A DNA stretch of 64,000 nucleotides from Flavivirga sp. 57AJ16 (GCF_028736925.1 NZ_JAQZAT010000009.1:124001-188000); one strand, 5' to 3'. Shown: positions 33,106 to 42,943, counted from the stretch's first letter. Notes: generated by a model from the letters alone, not told the origin. Numbers and translations are program-made.

Positions 33106-35345
33106 GCTGTAGCAGATCGATCTTTATTTGCTGCTAAAGCGTTATAAAGTTTTTTCTCGAACTCTTCTTGTTTAAATGGTTTTGGAATAATATCAGTAAA
33201 GCCAGCTTCTTCAAATTCATGCATTTTATCTTCAATGGTGACAGCCGTTAGGGCAAAAATGGTTAACTCCTTATCAAAAGATCGAACTCTTTTGGTCGCT
33301 TCCATGCCGCTGATGCCAGGCATATGAATATCCATTAAAATAATATCGTATTTGTTAGCCTTGATCATTTCGACAGCTTCTTCACCATTGTCTACTATAT
33401 CACATTTAAGACTCATTTTAGTAAGAATCTTTTTGGTAATCATTTGATTTATTTTATTGTCTTCAACAACCAAAATCTTAACATTGGTCAAATCTAGTTT
33501 ACTTGTATCCCCATCAAAATAAGTTACTTTGTTTTCTTTTGCTTCTTCTACAGAAGTGTACTCAAGAGGTATTTCAAAGTAGAATGTCGTTCCTTTTTCT
33601 AATTCACTTTTTACGTAAATTTTTCCTTTTAGGATATCAATTAACCCTTTTACGATAGAGAGTCCTAGACCCGTACCACCATATTTACGATTTATTTGAA
33701 TAGAGCCTTGTGAAAAGCTCTCAAACATATTGTCCTGTTTTTCTTGACTAATGCCAATACCATTATCTTCTACTTCAAAACGCAAGGTGTAAACATTCTC
33801 TTTTTCCTCTATTTTATAAGCTCTAATCCAAATATCGCCATCTTTGGTAAACTTAATGGAGTTCCCAATTAAATTAATGAGGATTTGAGAGATTTTTAAT
33901 TGATCGGCAATAAAGTTCTCTGGTAAATCGGTATCGTACTCAAAATGAATTTTAACATTGTTATCTAGTGCAGAATTGTTAAGTGCTAAAACAATATTGT
34001 TTATTTTCTTTTTTAAGTTGAACGATTCTGGTTCAATGTCAACTTTATTTGCTTCAATTTTATTTATTTGAAGAATATCATTAATAAACGTTAAGAGGTA
34101 ATCCCCAGAAAATTTTAACGATTTTAAATGCTGAACTTGTTCAGGTTTTGGGTTTTCATCCAATAACATGTTACTTAACCCGGTAACCGCATAAAGAGGT
34201 GTACGTAATTCGTGAGTAACCGTAGATAAGAAATTAGCTTTGGTTTTTGATGCTAATTCCGCTTTTTCTTTAGCAATAATAAGTTCTCCATTTTTTTTAT
34301 GAAGCATATTATTGGTTTTAAGTCTAATGTTGTTGTTTTTGTAGAGCGATAAGGTTAACAGTGATAATATGGTTATTAAAGCAACACTTAAAATAGAAAT
34401 TAAAGTGCCCAGGTTTTTATCGTCTTCGGCTTTTTCTAATTTTTCTTCGATCTCATCATTCTTTTCATTGGCCAGGTTTAATAGGTCCAGTGTTGATAGA
34501 TCTTGAGCGTTCGAAGAATTTAAACGTATTAAGGCTCTTATAGAATCAGAAAGTTTTAAATGCTTATATAAATATTCTCTGGAAAGTTTGAAATCTTCCA
34601 GGGCTTTATATATATTACTAATAACGAACAAGCCCTCATTTTGTATACTTTTAAAGTTGTTTTCTTCGGTGATTTCCAGACCTTCATTAGCTAGGGCCAA
34701 AGCTTTTTCGTAATCACCTAATTTACTATAAACGATACCATGTTTAATCAGGGCATCACTTAGAACTTCTTTGTATTCACCTTTTTTAGCCTGTGCCACA
34801 GATTGTTCAATAATGTCCCTTGCTTTTTCATAATCTTTTAAAAACATATAAGTTTTACCTTCACAGAGAAGCACTTCAGCCAATTTTTCGTTTAAACCTT
34901 CTTCCTGAAATTTTGACTTTGCTGCGGTGTAAGAGTCAAGAGCCTGTTCATAGGCCTCTTTTGCTAAATAAACATCTCCAAAAATTTTATAGGATTTACC
35001 TAGGTTTTTGTTATCGTTAATAATTCTTTGTACTTCAATTGCTTTATTAAGATATTTTATAGCGTTGTCTTCCTTTTCAATTATGAGCTGAAGTTTTCCT
35101 TTAATAGTATAAATAACTCCAATGCTTTTCTTATTATTCGATTTTTCTGCTAATTTTAAGGCTTCATCCAGGTTTTTTTGAGCGTCATAATAGTTATATT
35201 TCTCAAGATCGGCTTGAGCTTGCTCCATACGATAATTGATTTCATTTTGCTGAATCTCAGGGTCGTCATCCATTGTTTTTTGTGACGAAGCACTCAGGCA
35301 AAATAACATGACTATAACGTATATGTAGTTCTTAACTTGGGACAT
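33102..35345 (-). CDS. TPR-containing hybrid sensor histidine kinase/response regulator
   Basis: The architecture matches the kinase at 12184-14466: signal peptide (SQVKNYIYVIVMLFCLSASSQ), periplasmic TPR repeats over about 30-290, a membrane helix near 315-338, HisKA with the phospho-His in FLSTVTHELRTPLYAVTG, HATPase_c with INLIGNSIKFTKDG and GTGLGLSIV, and a receiver with the phospho-Asp in IILMDIHMPGISG. The ATG at 35345 begins the signal peptide; an earlier ATG adds seven residues. These hybrids are common in Bacteroidota but the stimulus is unknown. Confidence 0.92.
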   Translation of the reverse strand: MSQVKNYIYVIVMLFCLSASSQKTMDDDPEIQQNEINYRMEQAQADLEKYNYYDAQKNLDEALKLAEKSNNKKSIGVIYTIKGKLQLIIEKEDNAIKYLNKAIEVQRIINDNKNLGKSYKIFGDVYLAKEAYEQALDSYTAAKSKFQEEGLNEKLAEVLLCEGKTYMFLKDYEKARDIIEQSVAQAKKGEYKEVLSDALIKHGIVYSKLGDYEKALALANEGLEITEENNFKSIQNEGLFVISNIYKALEDFKLSREYLYKHLKLSDSIRALIRLNSSNAQDLSTLDLLNLANEKNDEIEEKLEKAEDDKNLGTLISILSVALITILSLLTLSLYKNNNIRLKTNNMLHKKNGELIIAKEKAELASKTKANFLSTVTHELRTPLYAVTGLSNMLLDENPKPEQVQHLKSLKFSGDYLLTFINDILQINKIEANKVDIEPESFNLKKKINNIVLALNNSALDNNVKIHFEYDTDLPENFIADQLKISQILINLIGNSIKFTKDGDIWIRAYKIEEKENVYTLRFEVEDNGIGISQEKQDNMFESFSQGSIQINRKYGGTGLGLSIVKGLIDILKGKIYVKSELEKGTTFYFEIPLEYTSVEEAKENKVTYFDGDTSKLDLTNVKILVVEDNKINQMITKKILTKMSLKCDIVDNGEEAVEMIKANKYDIILMDIHMPGISGMEATKRVRSFDKELTIFALTAVTIEDKMHEFEEAGFTDIIPKPFKQEEFEKKLYNALAANKDRSATA

Positions 35346-35372
35346 TTTATTAAATATTGCTAACAAATATAA

Positions 35373-36389
35373 TTATTTTATCGATAAAATACACTTTTTT
35401 TCCGACAAATTGCATATTAGGTCAATTATCCGTTTAGAATAACCGGTTTCATTGTCATACCAACCTATTATTTTTACCATGTTTCCAATGACAGAGGTCA
35501 TACCTGAATCAAAAACACAAGAATGCGTATTTCCGACAATATCAATTGAAACAATAGGGTCTTCAATATACTCTAGAATACCTTTATAATGATTTTTAGA
35601 AGCTTCTTTAAAAGCATTATTAATATCCGCTATAGAGACATCTTTTTTTACATTAAAGGTAATATCGGTTAGAGAACCATTTATCACTGGTACTCTTATG
35701 CCACAACCGCCTATAACATCTGATAAGTCTGGGAATATTTTAGTAAGCGCTTTTGCCGCTCCTGTTGTGGTAGGTACAATAGATTGACCAGCAGCTCTTG
35801 CACGGCGTAAATCGCGATGTGGTTGATCATGTAAACTTTGATCGGTGGTATAGGAATGAACCGTAGTAATATAAGCCTGGTTAATACCACAAAGTTTATT
35901 GATAACATCAATCATAGGAGCCGCATTATTAGTAGTGCATGATGCATTGGAAATGATGGTTTCAGAACCATCAATACTACTATCGTTAACACCTATAACT
36001 ATGGTTTTTATAGTATCCTCTGAAGATGGAACACTTAAAATAACAGATTTAGCACCATTGTTTATGTGGTTTTGTAGCTCTGAAGTTGTTTTGAATTTTC
36101 CAGTAGATTCAATAACAAAATCTATATTATAGGGGCTCCAATTAACGGTTTTTGGATGCTTGCTATTTAGTAAAGGAATTTTTTCTTCATTTACAATAAT
36201 GTGACGATCATCGTACGATACGATACCATTAAACAACCCATGAACACTATCATATTTAAGAAGGTGACTTAGCGTTTTGGTATCTGCTAAATCATTAATA
36301 GCGACAACCTGTATATTTTTATAATCTTGAAGTAATCTAAAAACACGTCGACCTATTCTCCCAAATCCATTAATTGCAACCGTAATCAT
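35373..36389 (-). CDS. gap: Type I glyceraldehyde-3-phosphate dehydrogenase
   Basis: GAPDH links glyceraldehyde-3-phosphate to 1,3-bisphosphoglycerate with NAD. The NAD motif NGFGRIGRRVFRLL opens the protein and the nucleophile Cys lies in SNASCTTNNAAP near residue 154. HSYTTDQSLHD and RRARAAGQSIVPTTTGAAKA are substrate-binding motifs. The second motif Cys (usually SCTTNC) is Asn. The length is 338 residues. It is 4 bp downstream of lipA and probably co-transcribed with it. Confidence 0.95.
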   Translation of the reverse strand: MITVAINGFGRIGRRVFRLLQDYKNIQVVAINDLADTKTLSHLLKYDSVHGLFNGIVSYDDRHIIVNEEKIPLLNSKHPKTVNWSPYNIDFVIESTGKFKTTSELQNHINNGAKSVILSVPSSEDTIKTIVIGVNDSSIDGSETIISNASCTTNNAAPMIDVINKLCGINQAYITTVHSYTTDQSLHDQPHRDLRRARAAGQSIVPTTTGAAKALTKIFPDLSDVIGGCGIRVPVINGSLTDITFNVKKDVSIADINNAFKEASKNHYKGILEYIEDPIVSIDIVGNTHSCVFDSGMTSVIGNMVKIIGWYDNETGYSKRIIDLICNLSEKKCILSIK

Positions 36390-36393
36390 AATT

Positions 36394-37272
36394 TTAATTA
36401 ATGTGTTTTTGTGCTCGGTAAGAAGATCTTACCAAGGCACTACTTTCAACATGGCGGAAACCTAGTTCAAGACCAATTTCCTCATATTCCTTAAACTGAT
36501 CTGGATTTATAAACTGTTTTACGGGTAAATGTTTTTTGCTGGGTTGAAGGTATTGGCCAATGGTAACGACATCGACATCATTTGCTTTTAGATCGTGAAG
36601 CGTAGCAATAACTTCCTCTCTGGTTTCTCCCAGACCAAGCATAATACCGGATTTTGTACGTCTTTGACCTTGTTGCTTTAGATATTTTAAAACGCCTAGA
36701 CTTCTATCGTATTGAGCTTGTATGCGAACTTGACGGGTTAAGCGTCTAACAGTTTCAATATTATGGGACACCACTTCTGGAGCTACCTCTATAATTCTGT
36801 CTATATGTTGCTCAATACCTTGAAAATCGGGGATTAAAGTTTCAAGGGTCGTTTCGGGATTCATTCTGCGTACTGCTTTAACAGTTTCAGACCACATAAT
36901 ACTTCCCATGTCTTTTAAGTCATCCCTATCAACACTTGTTAAAACGGCATGTTTTATTTTCATGATTTTTATAGACCGCGCTACTTTTTCAGGTTCATCC
37001 CAATCTACAGTTTCTGGTCTTCCGGTCTTTACACCGCAAAAGCCACAAGAACGGGTGCAAACGTTTCCCAGTATCATAAACGTTGCAGTACCTTCTCCCC
37101 AGCATTCACCCATGTTTGGGCAGCTACCGGAAGTACAAATAGTATTTAGTTTATATTTATCAACTAAGCCCCTAAGTTCGGTATACTTTTTACCAGTTGG
37201 AAGCTTAACACGAAGCCATTTTGGCTTTGCTTGTCGTTCTGGCAGTATATTTGAAGCAGTTTCTGAATTCAT
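36394..37272 (-). CDS. lipA: Lipoyl synthase
   Basis: LipA is a radical-SAM enzyme that inserts sulfur into octanoyl chains on the lipoyl carrier proteins. The auxiliary cluster motif [12 protein letters not shown] (CX4CX5C) and the radical-SAM CTRSCGFC (CX3CX2C) are both intact. The late RSSY motif ([11 protein letters not shown]) supplies the Ser ligand. The 292-residue length is normal. A -7 box (TATCTTTG on the coding strand) at 37291-37298 lies 18 bp before the ATG. Confidence 0.97.
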   Translation of the reverse strand: MNSETASNILPERQAKPKWLRVKLPTGKKYTELRGLVDKYKLNTICTSGSCPNMGECWGEGTATFMILGNVCTRSCGFCGVKTGRPETVDWDEPEKVARSIKIMKIKHAVLTSVDRDDLKDMGSIMWSETVKAVRRMNPETTLETLIPDFQGIEQHIDRIIEVAPEVVSHNIETVRRLTRQVRIQAQYDRSLGVLKYLKQQGQRRTKSGIMLGLGETREEVIATLHDLKANDVDVVTIGQYLQPSKKHLPVKQFINPDQFKEYEEIGLELGFRHVESSALVRSSYRAQKHIN

Positions 37273-37290
37273 ACATTAAAAAATAAAGCG

Positions 37291-37298
37291 CAAAGATA
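37291..37298 (-). promoter_or_regulatory. -7 promoter element of lipA-gap
   Basis: The coding strand reads TATCTTTG, a TAnnTTTG match, 18 bp upstream of the lipA ATG. Confidence 0.5.
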
Positions 37299-37321
37299 CA
37301 AATAATGCTTTTAAAAGTACT

Positions 37322-38566
37322 TTATAAAGTGACGAGGTACCAGATACTAAATCCTATTAAAAAAGTAATTCCCAACCAGCTTAAAATATGTAGTTGTTTG
37401 GACGGTCTCCAATCTTTGGGAGTATATTTACTGGAAATCAGGCGATAATTAATAATCGCATAAAAAGGAGCTGTTATAAAAGATAAAATGGTCGCTATTT
37501 TAATAAGGAACCCCATTTCTGATGCAAAAAAGAAAAAGATACAAATGGTTCCCATGGCCAATAAGATGATCCAAAAATTATAGTTGAATTTTGAGGATGT
37601 ATTAAAAAGTAATTGTGTGCTTTTGCTCATAGCTCTTGGTGAAGCATCTAAGGCTGTTAGTGTTGTGCTAAACATGGTTGTAAAAGCTGCAATGCCAATA
37701 ATTATATACGCCCAATCTCCCAGATTACTGGTATACATTTTTATTAATTGATTAGAGAATACACTAGCGGAACTACTAAATGTTTCACCATTATTAAACA
37801 TCACCAATGCTCCTAATAAAAGAAACCCAATACCTAAAAAGATAGTACCTATATAGCCAACATTAAAATCAAATAATGCCGATTTGGTATTGTATTTATT
37901 AATAGCCTTCTTTTTTTCGATACACCAGAGTGATTGCCATACAGAAATATCTAAAGGGGCCGGCATCCAACCCATAAAGGCAATTAAGAAAGCTATTTCT
38001 AAGCTGTTGTTTGGCAACGTTTGAGTAAAAGAGATTGTGTTGGAATTATCAGATATAGCCATACTTACAGCAATTAAGGTGCTAATGGTTAATGTAAAAA
38101 TGATAATTTTCATTAATTTATCTAGTAATCTATACTTACCGATCATGAGTAATAATAAACAAATGGATGTAATAATAACGGTCCAGATTTCAGTACTGGT
38201 TATAACCTTATTGCCAATTTCAAAAGTTGGAAAATCACCAAAAAGAGAAGAAGCCAAACCAGCAGTTACTATAGTTACCGCTGTTTGAATGGTAAACATA
38301 GTGGCTAAACTTAGTATGTAGTAGGCCGTTAAGACCCCATTTCCTAATTTGTGATAGCCATCTAATAAGCTTTCCCCGGTAGCAGTGGCATAACGAGGGC
38401 CAAATTGAAAAAATGGATACTTAAATAGGTTTACTAAAAGTAAGGCCCAAAGTAGCCCTAAACCAAAATCTGCACCTGCACGGGTAGACTGCACTAAGTG
38501 CGATACACCAATAGCTGCACCTGCAAATAATAGGCCTGGACCTAAATTTTTGAGTTTGGTAGTCAT
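37322..38566 (-). CDS. Nramp-family-like membrane transporter
   Basis: The 414-residue protein has about 11 membrane helices and clear Nramp-family framework, including GPGLLFAGAAIGVSHLVQST near the start and AFMGWMPAPLDISVW in TM6. In true Nramp proteins the first unwound helix holds DPGN and the sixth holds MPH, the metal ligands. Here they read SHLVQ and MPAPLDIS, so the ion is probably not the usual Mn or Fe. Its ATG directly abuts the ECF sigma stop, so it is the last gene of a four-gene unit. Confidence 0.82.
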   Translation of the reverse strand: MTTKLKNLGPGLLFAGAAIGVSHLVQSTRAGADFGLGLLWALLLVNLFKYPFFQFGPRYATATGESLLDGYHKLGNGVLTAYYILSLATMFTIQTAVTIVTAGLASSLFGDFPTFEIGNKVITSTEIWTVIITSICLLLLMIGKYRLLDKLMKIIIFTLTISTLIAVSMAISDNSNTISFTQTLPNNSLEIAFLIAFMGWMPAPLDISVWQSLWCIEKKKAINKYNTKSALFDFNVGYIGTIFLGIGFLLLGALVMFNNGETFSSSASVFSNQLIKMYTSNLGDWAYIIIGIAAFTTMFSTTLTALDASPRAMSKSTQLLFNTSSKFNYNFWIILLAMGTICIFFFFASEMGFLIKIATILSFITAPFYAIINYRLISSKYTPKDWRPSKQLHILSWLGITFLIGFSIWYLVTL

Positions 38567-39112
38567 TTATTTTTCTCGAATAATTTCAGCAAGTAATTTT
38601 TTTGCGCGCAGTAGTTTTACTTTAACATTATTTATTGGTTCCCCCAATTTCTGGGAGATTTCTTTATAGCTTAATTCTTGAAAATAGCGTAAGTTTATAA
38701 CTTCTTGATAATGCGGCTTTAATTTCTTAATGTCCCGTAAAAGCTTTGCTAAATGCTGTTCGGTTATTAGTTTATCCTCGGGAGAAGGCGATTCATCTAA
38801 AATTTGATAAACGGATTTATCATCGTTGGAAACAATTTGGGAAATGGAGTGCTTTTCTTTCCGTAATAAATCAATATGAATGTTTTTAGAGATGGTAATT
38901 AACCATGTTTTAAATTTATAATTGTCATCAAAAGTCTCAATTTTATCAAATGCTTTAGAGAATGTTTGAATGGTAATATCTTCCGCATCATTTTCATTTT
39001 GAATGCGTTTTAATTGAAAACCATACACATCGTCCCAAAAGAGATCTAATAAATAATTAAACGCTTTTTGGTCGTTTTCTTTTGCACGTTTAATGGCTTT
39101 GTTTATTTCCAA
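38567..39112 (-). CDS. ECF RNA polymerase sigma factor
   Basis: The 181-residue protein has sigma region 2 (AIKRAKENDQKAFNYLLDLFWDDVYGF, then the -10 binding NDAEDITIQTFSKAFDKIETF) and region 4 with the helix-turn-helix LPHYQEVINLRYFQELSYKEISQKLGE-like segment (here LKPHYQEVINL). No anti-sigma gene is next to it. It sits between a GT2 glycosyltransferase, which it overlaps by 10 bp, and the Nramp-like carrier, so it may be regulated by transcription of this unit. Confidence 0.92.
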   Translation of the reverse strand: MEINKAIKRAKENDQKAFNYLLDLFWDDVYGFQLKRIQNENDAEDITIQTFSKAFDKIETFDDNYKFKTWLITISKNIHIDLLRKEKHSISQIVSNDDKSVYQILDESPSPEDKLITEQHLAKLLRDIKKLKPHYQEVINLRYFQELSYKEISQKLGEPINNVKVKLLRAKKLLAEIIREK

Positions 39113-40215
39113 TAATTAGGTTTTGATATAAGATTATTTATAAAGATAGTTAATTGTACAATAATTAGAAAAACTTCAAGGAAGGGAAGTAGTACTAACA
39201 GATCGTTTTCTTTCAATTTCCTTGAAGATATTCCAAAAATAATATATTGAAAAATAATTCTGAGTAAAAATAAAGATAAAACAATATGCCAATGGTATGT
39301 TGTTATGAGCAAGACAATTGCAAAAATCCAAAATAATAGTTGGGAACTGTAAATTAAAGTAAGCAAAATTTTATGCTTTAATTTATAGTACTTTGCTGTC
39401 GATACGTGACGCCTTTTTTGTTTAAGCCAATCTTTAAAAGTAGTTTTTGGAATGGATTCTGTAAAACCATTTTTTAAAAAACAGATAGCGGTGTTCTTTT
39501 TGTTTGCTATTTGGTTAACAAATAAGTCGTCATCTCCAGACTTTACTTTTATATGATTAATAAAGCCATTGTTTTTGAAAAACTTATCTTTTGTATAGGC
39601 TAAATTTCTTCCAACACCCATATAAGGTATTCCTGATTTTGCAAAAGAAAGGTAATGCACTGCCGTTACTAATGTTTCAAAACGGATGAGCTTGTTTAAC
39701 AAGGAGTTTTTAATTTTTGAATAGCCGCCATAACCTAAAACAAGTTGTTTCTCTTCGCTAAAATGACTGCTCATATGCTTGATCCAATATTTAGAAGCAG
39801 GTTTACAGTCGGCATCAGTAAATAAAAGAAACTCATTCTTTGAAGCCTTAATACCAAGAGTTAAGGCATATTTTTTATTTCCCCAAAAAGCTTCGGTGCT
39901 TTTAACGTTTACTATTTTGATGTTTTCGTGTTGACTCGCAAATCGTTCCATGATTTTTAATGTATTATCATGCGAAGCATCATTAATGAGAACAATTTCA
40001 AAATTTGGATAGTCTTGGTTTATAACAAAGGGTAAAAACTTTTGCAAGTTTTCGGCTTCGTTTTTAGCACAAATAATAACTGAAACGGCTAGGTCTTTTG
40101 GCGTTTTTTTTTCTTGCTTAAGAACAGCAAACTTTATGAAGAAAAAAAGATAAAAAATGGCTTGAATAACAACTACAGCAATAAATGCGTAGAAAATAAA
40201 ATCAAGAAATACCAT
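39103..40215 (-). CDS. Membrane glycosyltransferase, family 2
   Basis: The 370-residue protein has an N-terminal membrane helix (about 5-28), a GT-A domain with VSVIICAKNEAENLQKFL, the metal-binding TDADCK near residue 137, KSGDDDLFVNQ, and the QKRRH (QXXRW-like) motif, then two or three C-terminal membrane helices. It would add a sugar to a membrane-linked acceptor, such as a carotenoid or glycolipid; the substrate is unknown. It lies 6 bp downstream of the small Cys protein. Confidence 0.9.
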   Translation of the reverse strand: MVFLDFIFYAFIAVVVIQAIFYLFFFIKFAVLKQEKKTPKDLAVSVIICAKNEAENLQKFLPFVINQDYPNFEIVLINDASHDNTLKIMERFASQHENIKIVNVKSTEAFWGNKKYALTLGIKASKNEFLLFTDADCKPASKYWIKHMSSHFSEEKQLVLGYGGYSKIKNSLLNKLIRFETLVTAVHYLSFAKSGIPYMGVGRNLAYTKDKFFKNNGFINHIKVKSGDDDLFVNQIANKKNTAICFLKNGFTESIPKTTFKDWLKQKRRHVSTAKYYKLKHKILLTLIYSSQLLFWIFAIVLLITTYHWHIVLSLFLLRIIFQYIIFGISSRKLKENDLLVLLPFLEVFLIIVQLTIFINNLISKPNYWK

Positions 40216-40221
40216 AAATGA

Positions 40222-40425
40222 TTATGAATGTTGAGGTTCATTACAATCAGCAAATTGATCTGGAGTTTTTCCACAGAAACCACAGGCTTCACCATCTTTG
40301 TTTAGCATGGGGTTCTGGCTTGCACAAGTACCAGAAAATTTGCCGTCTTTTTTTGTCCAAATTTTAACAGCAATTCCGGCAATGCCCAACCCTAATAAAA
40401 TGATAGTTATTAAAAAAAGTTCCAT
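40222..40425 (-). CDS. Small membrane protein with a conserved cysteine pattern
   Basis: The 67-residue protein has one N-terminal membrane helix (residues about 3-22) and a short C-terminal tail with four cysteines in GTCASQNP, ACGFCGK and FADCNEP. This resembles small flavobacterial membrane or secreted proteins of unknown function, and the CGFCG pair could bind metal. It is the first gene of the unit with GT2, ECF sigma and the Nramp-like carrier. A -7 box lies at 40442-40449. Confidence 0.75.
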   Translation of the reverse strand: MELFLITIILLGLGIAGIAVKIWTKKDGKFSGTCASQNPMLNKDGEACGFCGKTPDQFADCNEPQHS

Positions 40426-40441
40426 TATGAATTATTTTTTA

Positions 40442-40449
40442 CAAAGATA
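40442..40449 (-). promoter_or_regulatory. -7 promoter element of the small Cys protein/GT2/sigma/carrier unit
   Basis: The coding strand reads TATCTTTG, a TAnnTTTG match, 16 bp before the ATG. Confidence 0.5.
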
Positions 40450-40557
40450 ATGCTTTTCATTAAAAATGGTGCTGAATATGGCGAGGATATACATGGAGTG
40501 ACGGATTTCATTATTTTGTGTCCAATTGTAAGATACTAACTAATTAAATTAATATTT

Positions 40558-41244
40558 ATGAAAAAAATATTTGCAGAATTTTTTGGAACATTTTGGCTTG
40601 TTTTTGGAGGTTGTGGTAGCGCTGTTTTTGCAGCTGGTTATCCAGAGTTAGGAATAGGCTTTGTTGGTGTAGCACTAGCGTTTGGACTTACCGTATTAAC
40701 TATGGCTTATGCAGTGGGGCATATTTCTGGCGGACATTTTAACCCTGCGGTATCTCTTGGTTTATGGGCAGGAGGGAAGTTTGAAGCTAAAGACTTGTTA
40801 GGCTATATTATGGCACAATTAATAGGTGCTGTGGTGGCTGCAGGAGCATTGTATTTAATAGTAATAAACAAATCTGATTTTGTTACAATTGGAGGTTTTG
40901 CAGCTAATGGTTATGGTGATTTATCTCCTGATGGCTATTCCATGACGGCAGCATTAATAGCAGAGTTTTTATTAACGGCTTTTTTCTTATTAATTATTTT
41001 AGGAAGTACTCATGTTAGCGCGCCTAAAGGGTTCGCTCCCATTGCTATTGGTTTGGGCTTAACATTAATACATTTAATAAGTATTCCAATAACAAATACA
41101 TCTGTTAACCCAGCACGTTCTACGAGTCAGGCCTTATTTGCAGAAGGTGCTTTTGCTTCTCAACTTTGGTTATTTTGGGTTGCTCCAATTGCAGGCGCTA
41201 TTGTGGCAGGTTTTATACATAAGACATTATTTGACAAAGAATGA
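40558..41244 (+). CDS. aqpZ: Aquaporin Z
   Basis: The 228-residue six-helix channel has both NPA motifs ([11 protein letters not shown] near residue 63 and [14 protein letters not shown] near 183). The second motif region with Arg and the narrow-filter residues (Phe and His early, Arg after NPA) fit a water-selective aquaporin more than a glycerol facilitator. It sits in the inner membrane. It stands alone; the R2 palindromic element begins immediately at its stop. Confidence 0.96.
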   Translation: MKKIFAEFFGTFWLVFGGCGSAVFAAGYPELGIGFVGVALAFGLTVLTMAYAVGHISGGHFNPAVSLGLWAGGKFEAKDLLGYIMAQLIGAVVAAGALYLIVINKSDFVTIGGFAANGYGDLSPDGYSMTAALIAEFLLTAFFLLIILGSTHVSAPKGFAPIAIGLGLTLIHLISIPITNTSVNPARSTSQALFAEGAFASQLWLFWVAPIAGAIVAGFIHKTLFDKE

Positions 41245-41406
41245 TATAGCTAAATCAATATAAAATAACATGAACCTTCAGATTAAAAAACCGAATTTCT
41301 TCGTTAAAAATACTCGCCGTAACTAAGCTATGCCTGCGCTTTTTATCTTGAACTTCAATTTTTTATTTCTAAATATTCTATGCCATTTTATATCGACTTA
41401 GCTATA
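41245..41406. mobile_element. R2 palindromic element, full copy (162 bp)
   Basis: The arms TATAGCTAAATCAATATAAA (41245 onward) and the reverse complement of ATGCCATTTTATATCGACTT... at 41380-41406 are inverted repeats with a few differences over 27 bp. The left arm begins one base after the aqpZ stop. The right half of the element, in inverse orientation, recurs at 15184-15251. No frame is coding. Confidence 0.7.
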
Positions 41407-41498
41407 GTTAAAATTTTTACCGCGAGGTTCAAACTGACATAAATTTTCTTATCCAAGATTCGCGTTATTTAATCATGTTAATGAGAGTTAATTATAGC

Positions 41499-41539
41499 AA
41501 AAAGCCCCGTTTTAATTACTAAAACGAGGCTTTTTTATG
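41499..41539. terminator. Hairpin terminator between R2 and the anti-sigma gene
   Basis: The stem AAAAAGCCCCGTTTTA/TAAAACGAGGCTTTTT has one mismatch and a short loop, with a T-run on one side and an A-run on the other. It may end both aqpZ and the minus-strand anti-sigma transcript. Confidence 0.85.
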
Positions 41540-41566
41540 TGATGTTAATAAATTCGATGTTATTTA

Positions 41567-42355
41567 TTACTGTAAGCTAATTGCCGCTACTTTATTTTCC
41601 ATAGAAGCTATCTTGTTTCCACCTTTTGGTTCAATAGTAATATTTAAAGCAAGCGCATTTTCAGCGTACGGAATAGACATAAGTTTTCTGTCGGCTTCAT
41701 TTAAAATACCTAAGCTTACCATTTTACCTTGCAGGTCAGCCCATATTTGGTAGCATTGCTCCTCAGGTAATTGAGGTAGTGAAACCACATCGATCATCGA
41801 TGTTTTCTCCTTTGGATTTATGTAAGCAACCGTTTTTAAGTCTTTGGCTCTTTCATTTCCTGTGATGATGTACTTTTCAGTTTCTGGGTTATTGAGCTTT
41901 AATAATTGTCTCATGACATCGTCCAGCTTCTGATTGTTTTTTGCAATATCACTTCGCAAATCAAAAATTTCATCAACCACTACCTGATTTTCTTGAGATA
42001 GTTTTTGTTTTTGGGAATAGAAATGATAAGAGGTACCTGCAAAAATTAAAGCAGCAATACTGGCAGCTATGCTAAATTTATACCACGATTTGTATTTGCT
42101 TCTCGTGTTTAAATTTACAACTGGTTTTTCATCAAGCTCCTCTAAAATATTATCTAAGATGTTTTTGGGAGCTTCAACAGCATTACTTTTGGCTACAATT
42201 TCTAAATTGTATTGTAACGTGTTGTACGCATTCTGTACTTCTGGATATTTTGAAATATAAGATTCAACCATTTCTGTTTCTTCAGAAGTAGTTTTACCTA
42301 TTAGATAGTTTTCTAAAAGGCCAGAATTTAAAAAAGTAGTTATTTTCTCATTCAT
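41567..42355 (-). CDS. Anti-sigma factor, RskA-like
   Basis: The 262-residue protein has an N-terminal cytoplasmic helical anti-sigma domain (about 1-80, including LLENYLIGKTTSEETEMVESYIS), one membrane helix (about 88-108, FSIAASIAALIFAGTSYHF), and an extracytoplasmic RskA C-terminal domain with VSLPQLPEEQCYQIWADLQGKMVSLGIL. Such proteins hold the partner ECF sigma inactive until a signal or protease releases it. The partner is the gene 12 bp upstream. Confidence 0.92.
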   Translation of the reverse strand: MNEKITTFLNSGLLENYLIGKTTSEETEMVESYISKYPEVQNAYNTLQYNLEIVAKSNAVEAPKNILDNILEELDEKPVVNLNTRSKYKSWYKFSIAASIAALIFAGTSYHFYSQKQKLSQENQVVVDEIFDLRSDIAKNNQKLDDVMRQLLKLNNPETEKYIITGNERAKDLKTVAYINPKEKTSMIDVVSLPQLPEEQCYQIWADLQGKMVSLGILNEADRKLMSIPYAENALALNITIEPKGGNKIASMENKVAAISLQ

Positions 42356-42367
42356 GACTTTACTTAG

Positions 42368-42898
42368 TTAAGGATTGTAAATTTTTTTCAATTCACGTAA
42401 TCCAATTTTTAATCTCGATTTTATAGTTCCCAGCGGAATATCTAGTTCATCACTGGCTTCTTGTTGTGTCATACCCTCAAAAAAGAGCGCATTAATCACT
42501 ATTTGATACTTTTCATCAAGTGTATTTAGATGTGTTTTTATGTCTAAAACATCTTGATTTAGCGCATTCGATGTTATTTTATATACGGATGAAGTCTCTA
42601 TTTGGACTTCTTTACCACTTTTGTTTTTTTGCGATCTAACTTTATCTATAGCAGTATTGTACGCAATTCTATATAGCCAGGTAAATAGTTTGGCTTTACT
42701 GGAATCGTATTTTTTCGCATACCTCCATATCTTTACAAAACTTTCTTGCAGCACATCTTGGGCAGTATCGTCATCTGGTATTATTTTTTTGATAACACCG
42801 AACAGCGAATCCGAGTAACTTTCATAAAGTAGGGTAATGGCCTTTTTATCGCCATTTTCTAGGAAGTTTATTATTTCTTTTTCTGTTGATGAAATCAA
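42368..42898 (-). CDS. ECF RNA polymerase sigma factor (SigK-like) with adjacent anti-sigma
   Basis: The 176-residue protein has region 2 (LLYESYSDSLFGVIKKIIPDDDTAQDVLQESFVKIWR) and region 4 (LDEKYQIVINALFFEGMTQQEASDELDIPLGTIKSRL). The region 2 sequence and the adjacent RskA-like gene mark it as a sigma-70 ECF factor under anti-sigma control. A -7 box (TAACTTTG on the coding strand) lies at 42944-42951. Confidence 0.94.
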   Translation of the reverse strand: MISSTEKEIINFLENGDKKAITLLYESYSDSLFGVIKKIIPDDDTAQDVLQESFVKIWRYAKKYDSSKAKLFTWLYRIAYNTAIDKVRSQKNKSGKEVQIETSSVYKITSNALNQDVLDIKTHLNTLDEKYQIVINALFFEGMTQQEASDELDIPLGTIKSRLKIGLRELKKIYNP

Positions 42899-42943
42899 AG
42901 TAAATTTGGTTTAAACGATAAATCGATATGGTCGTAATTTTGC

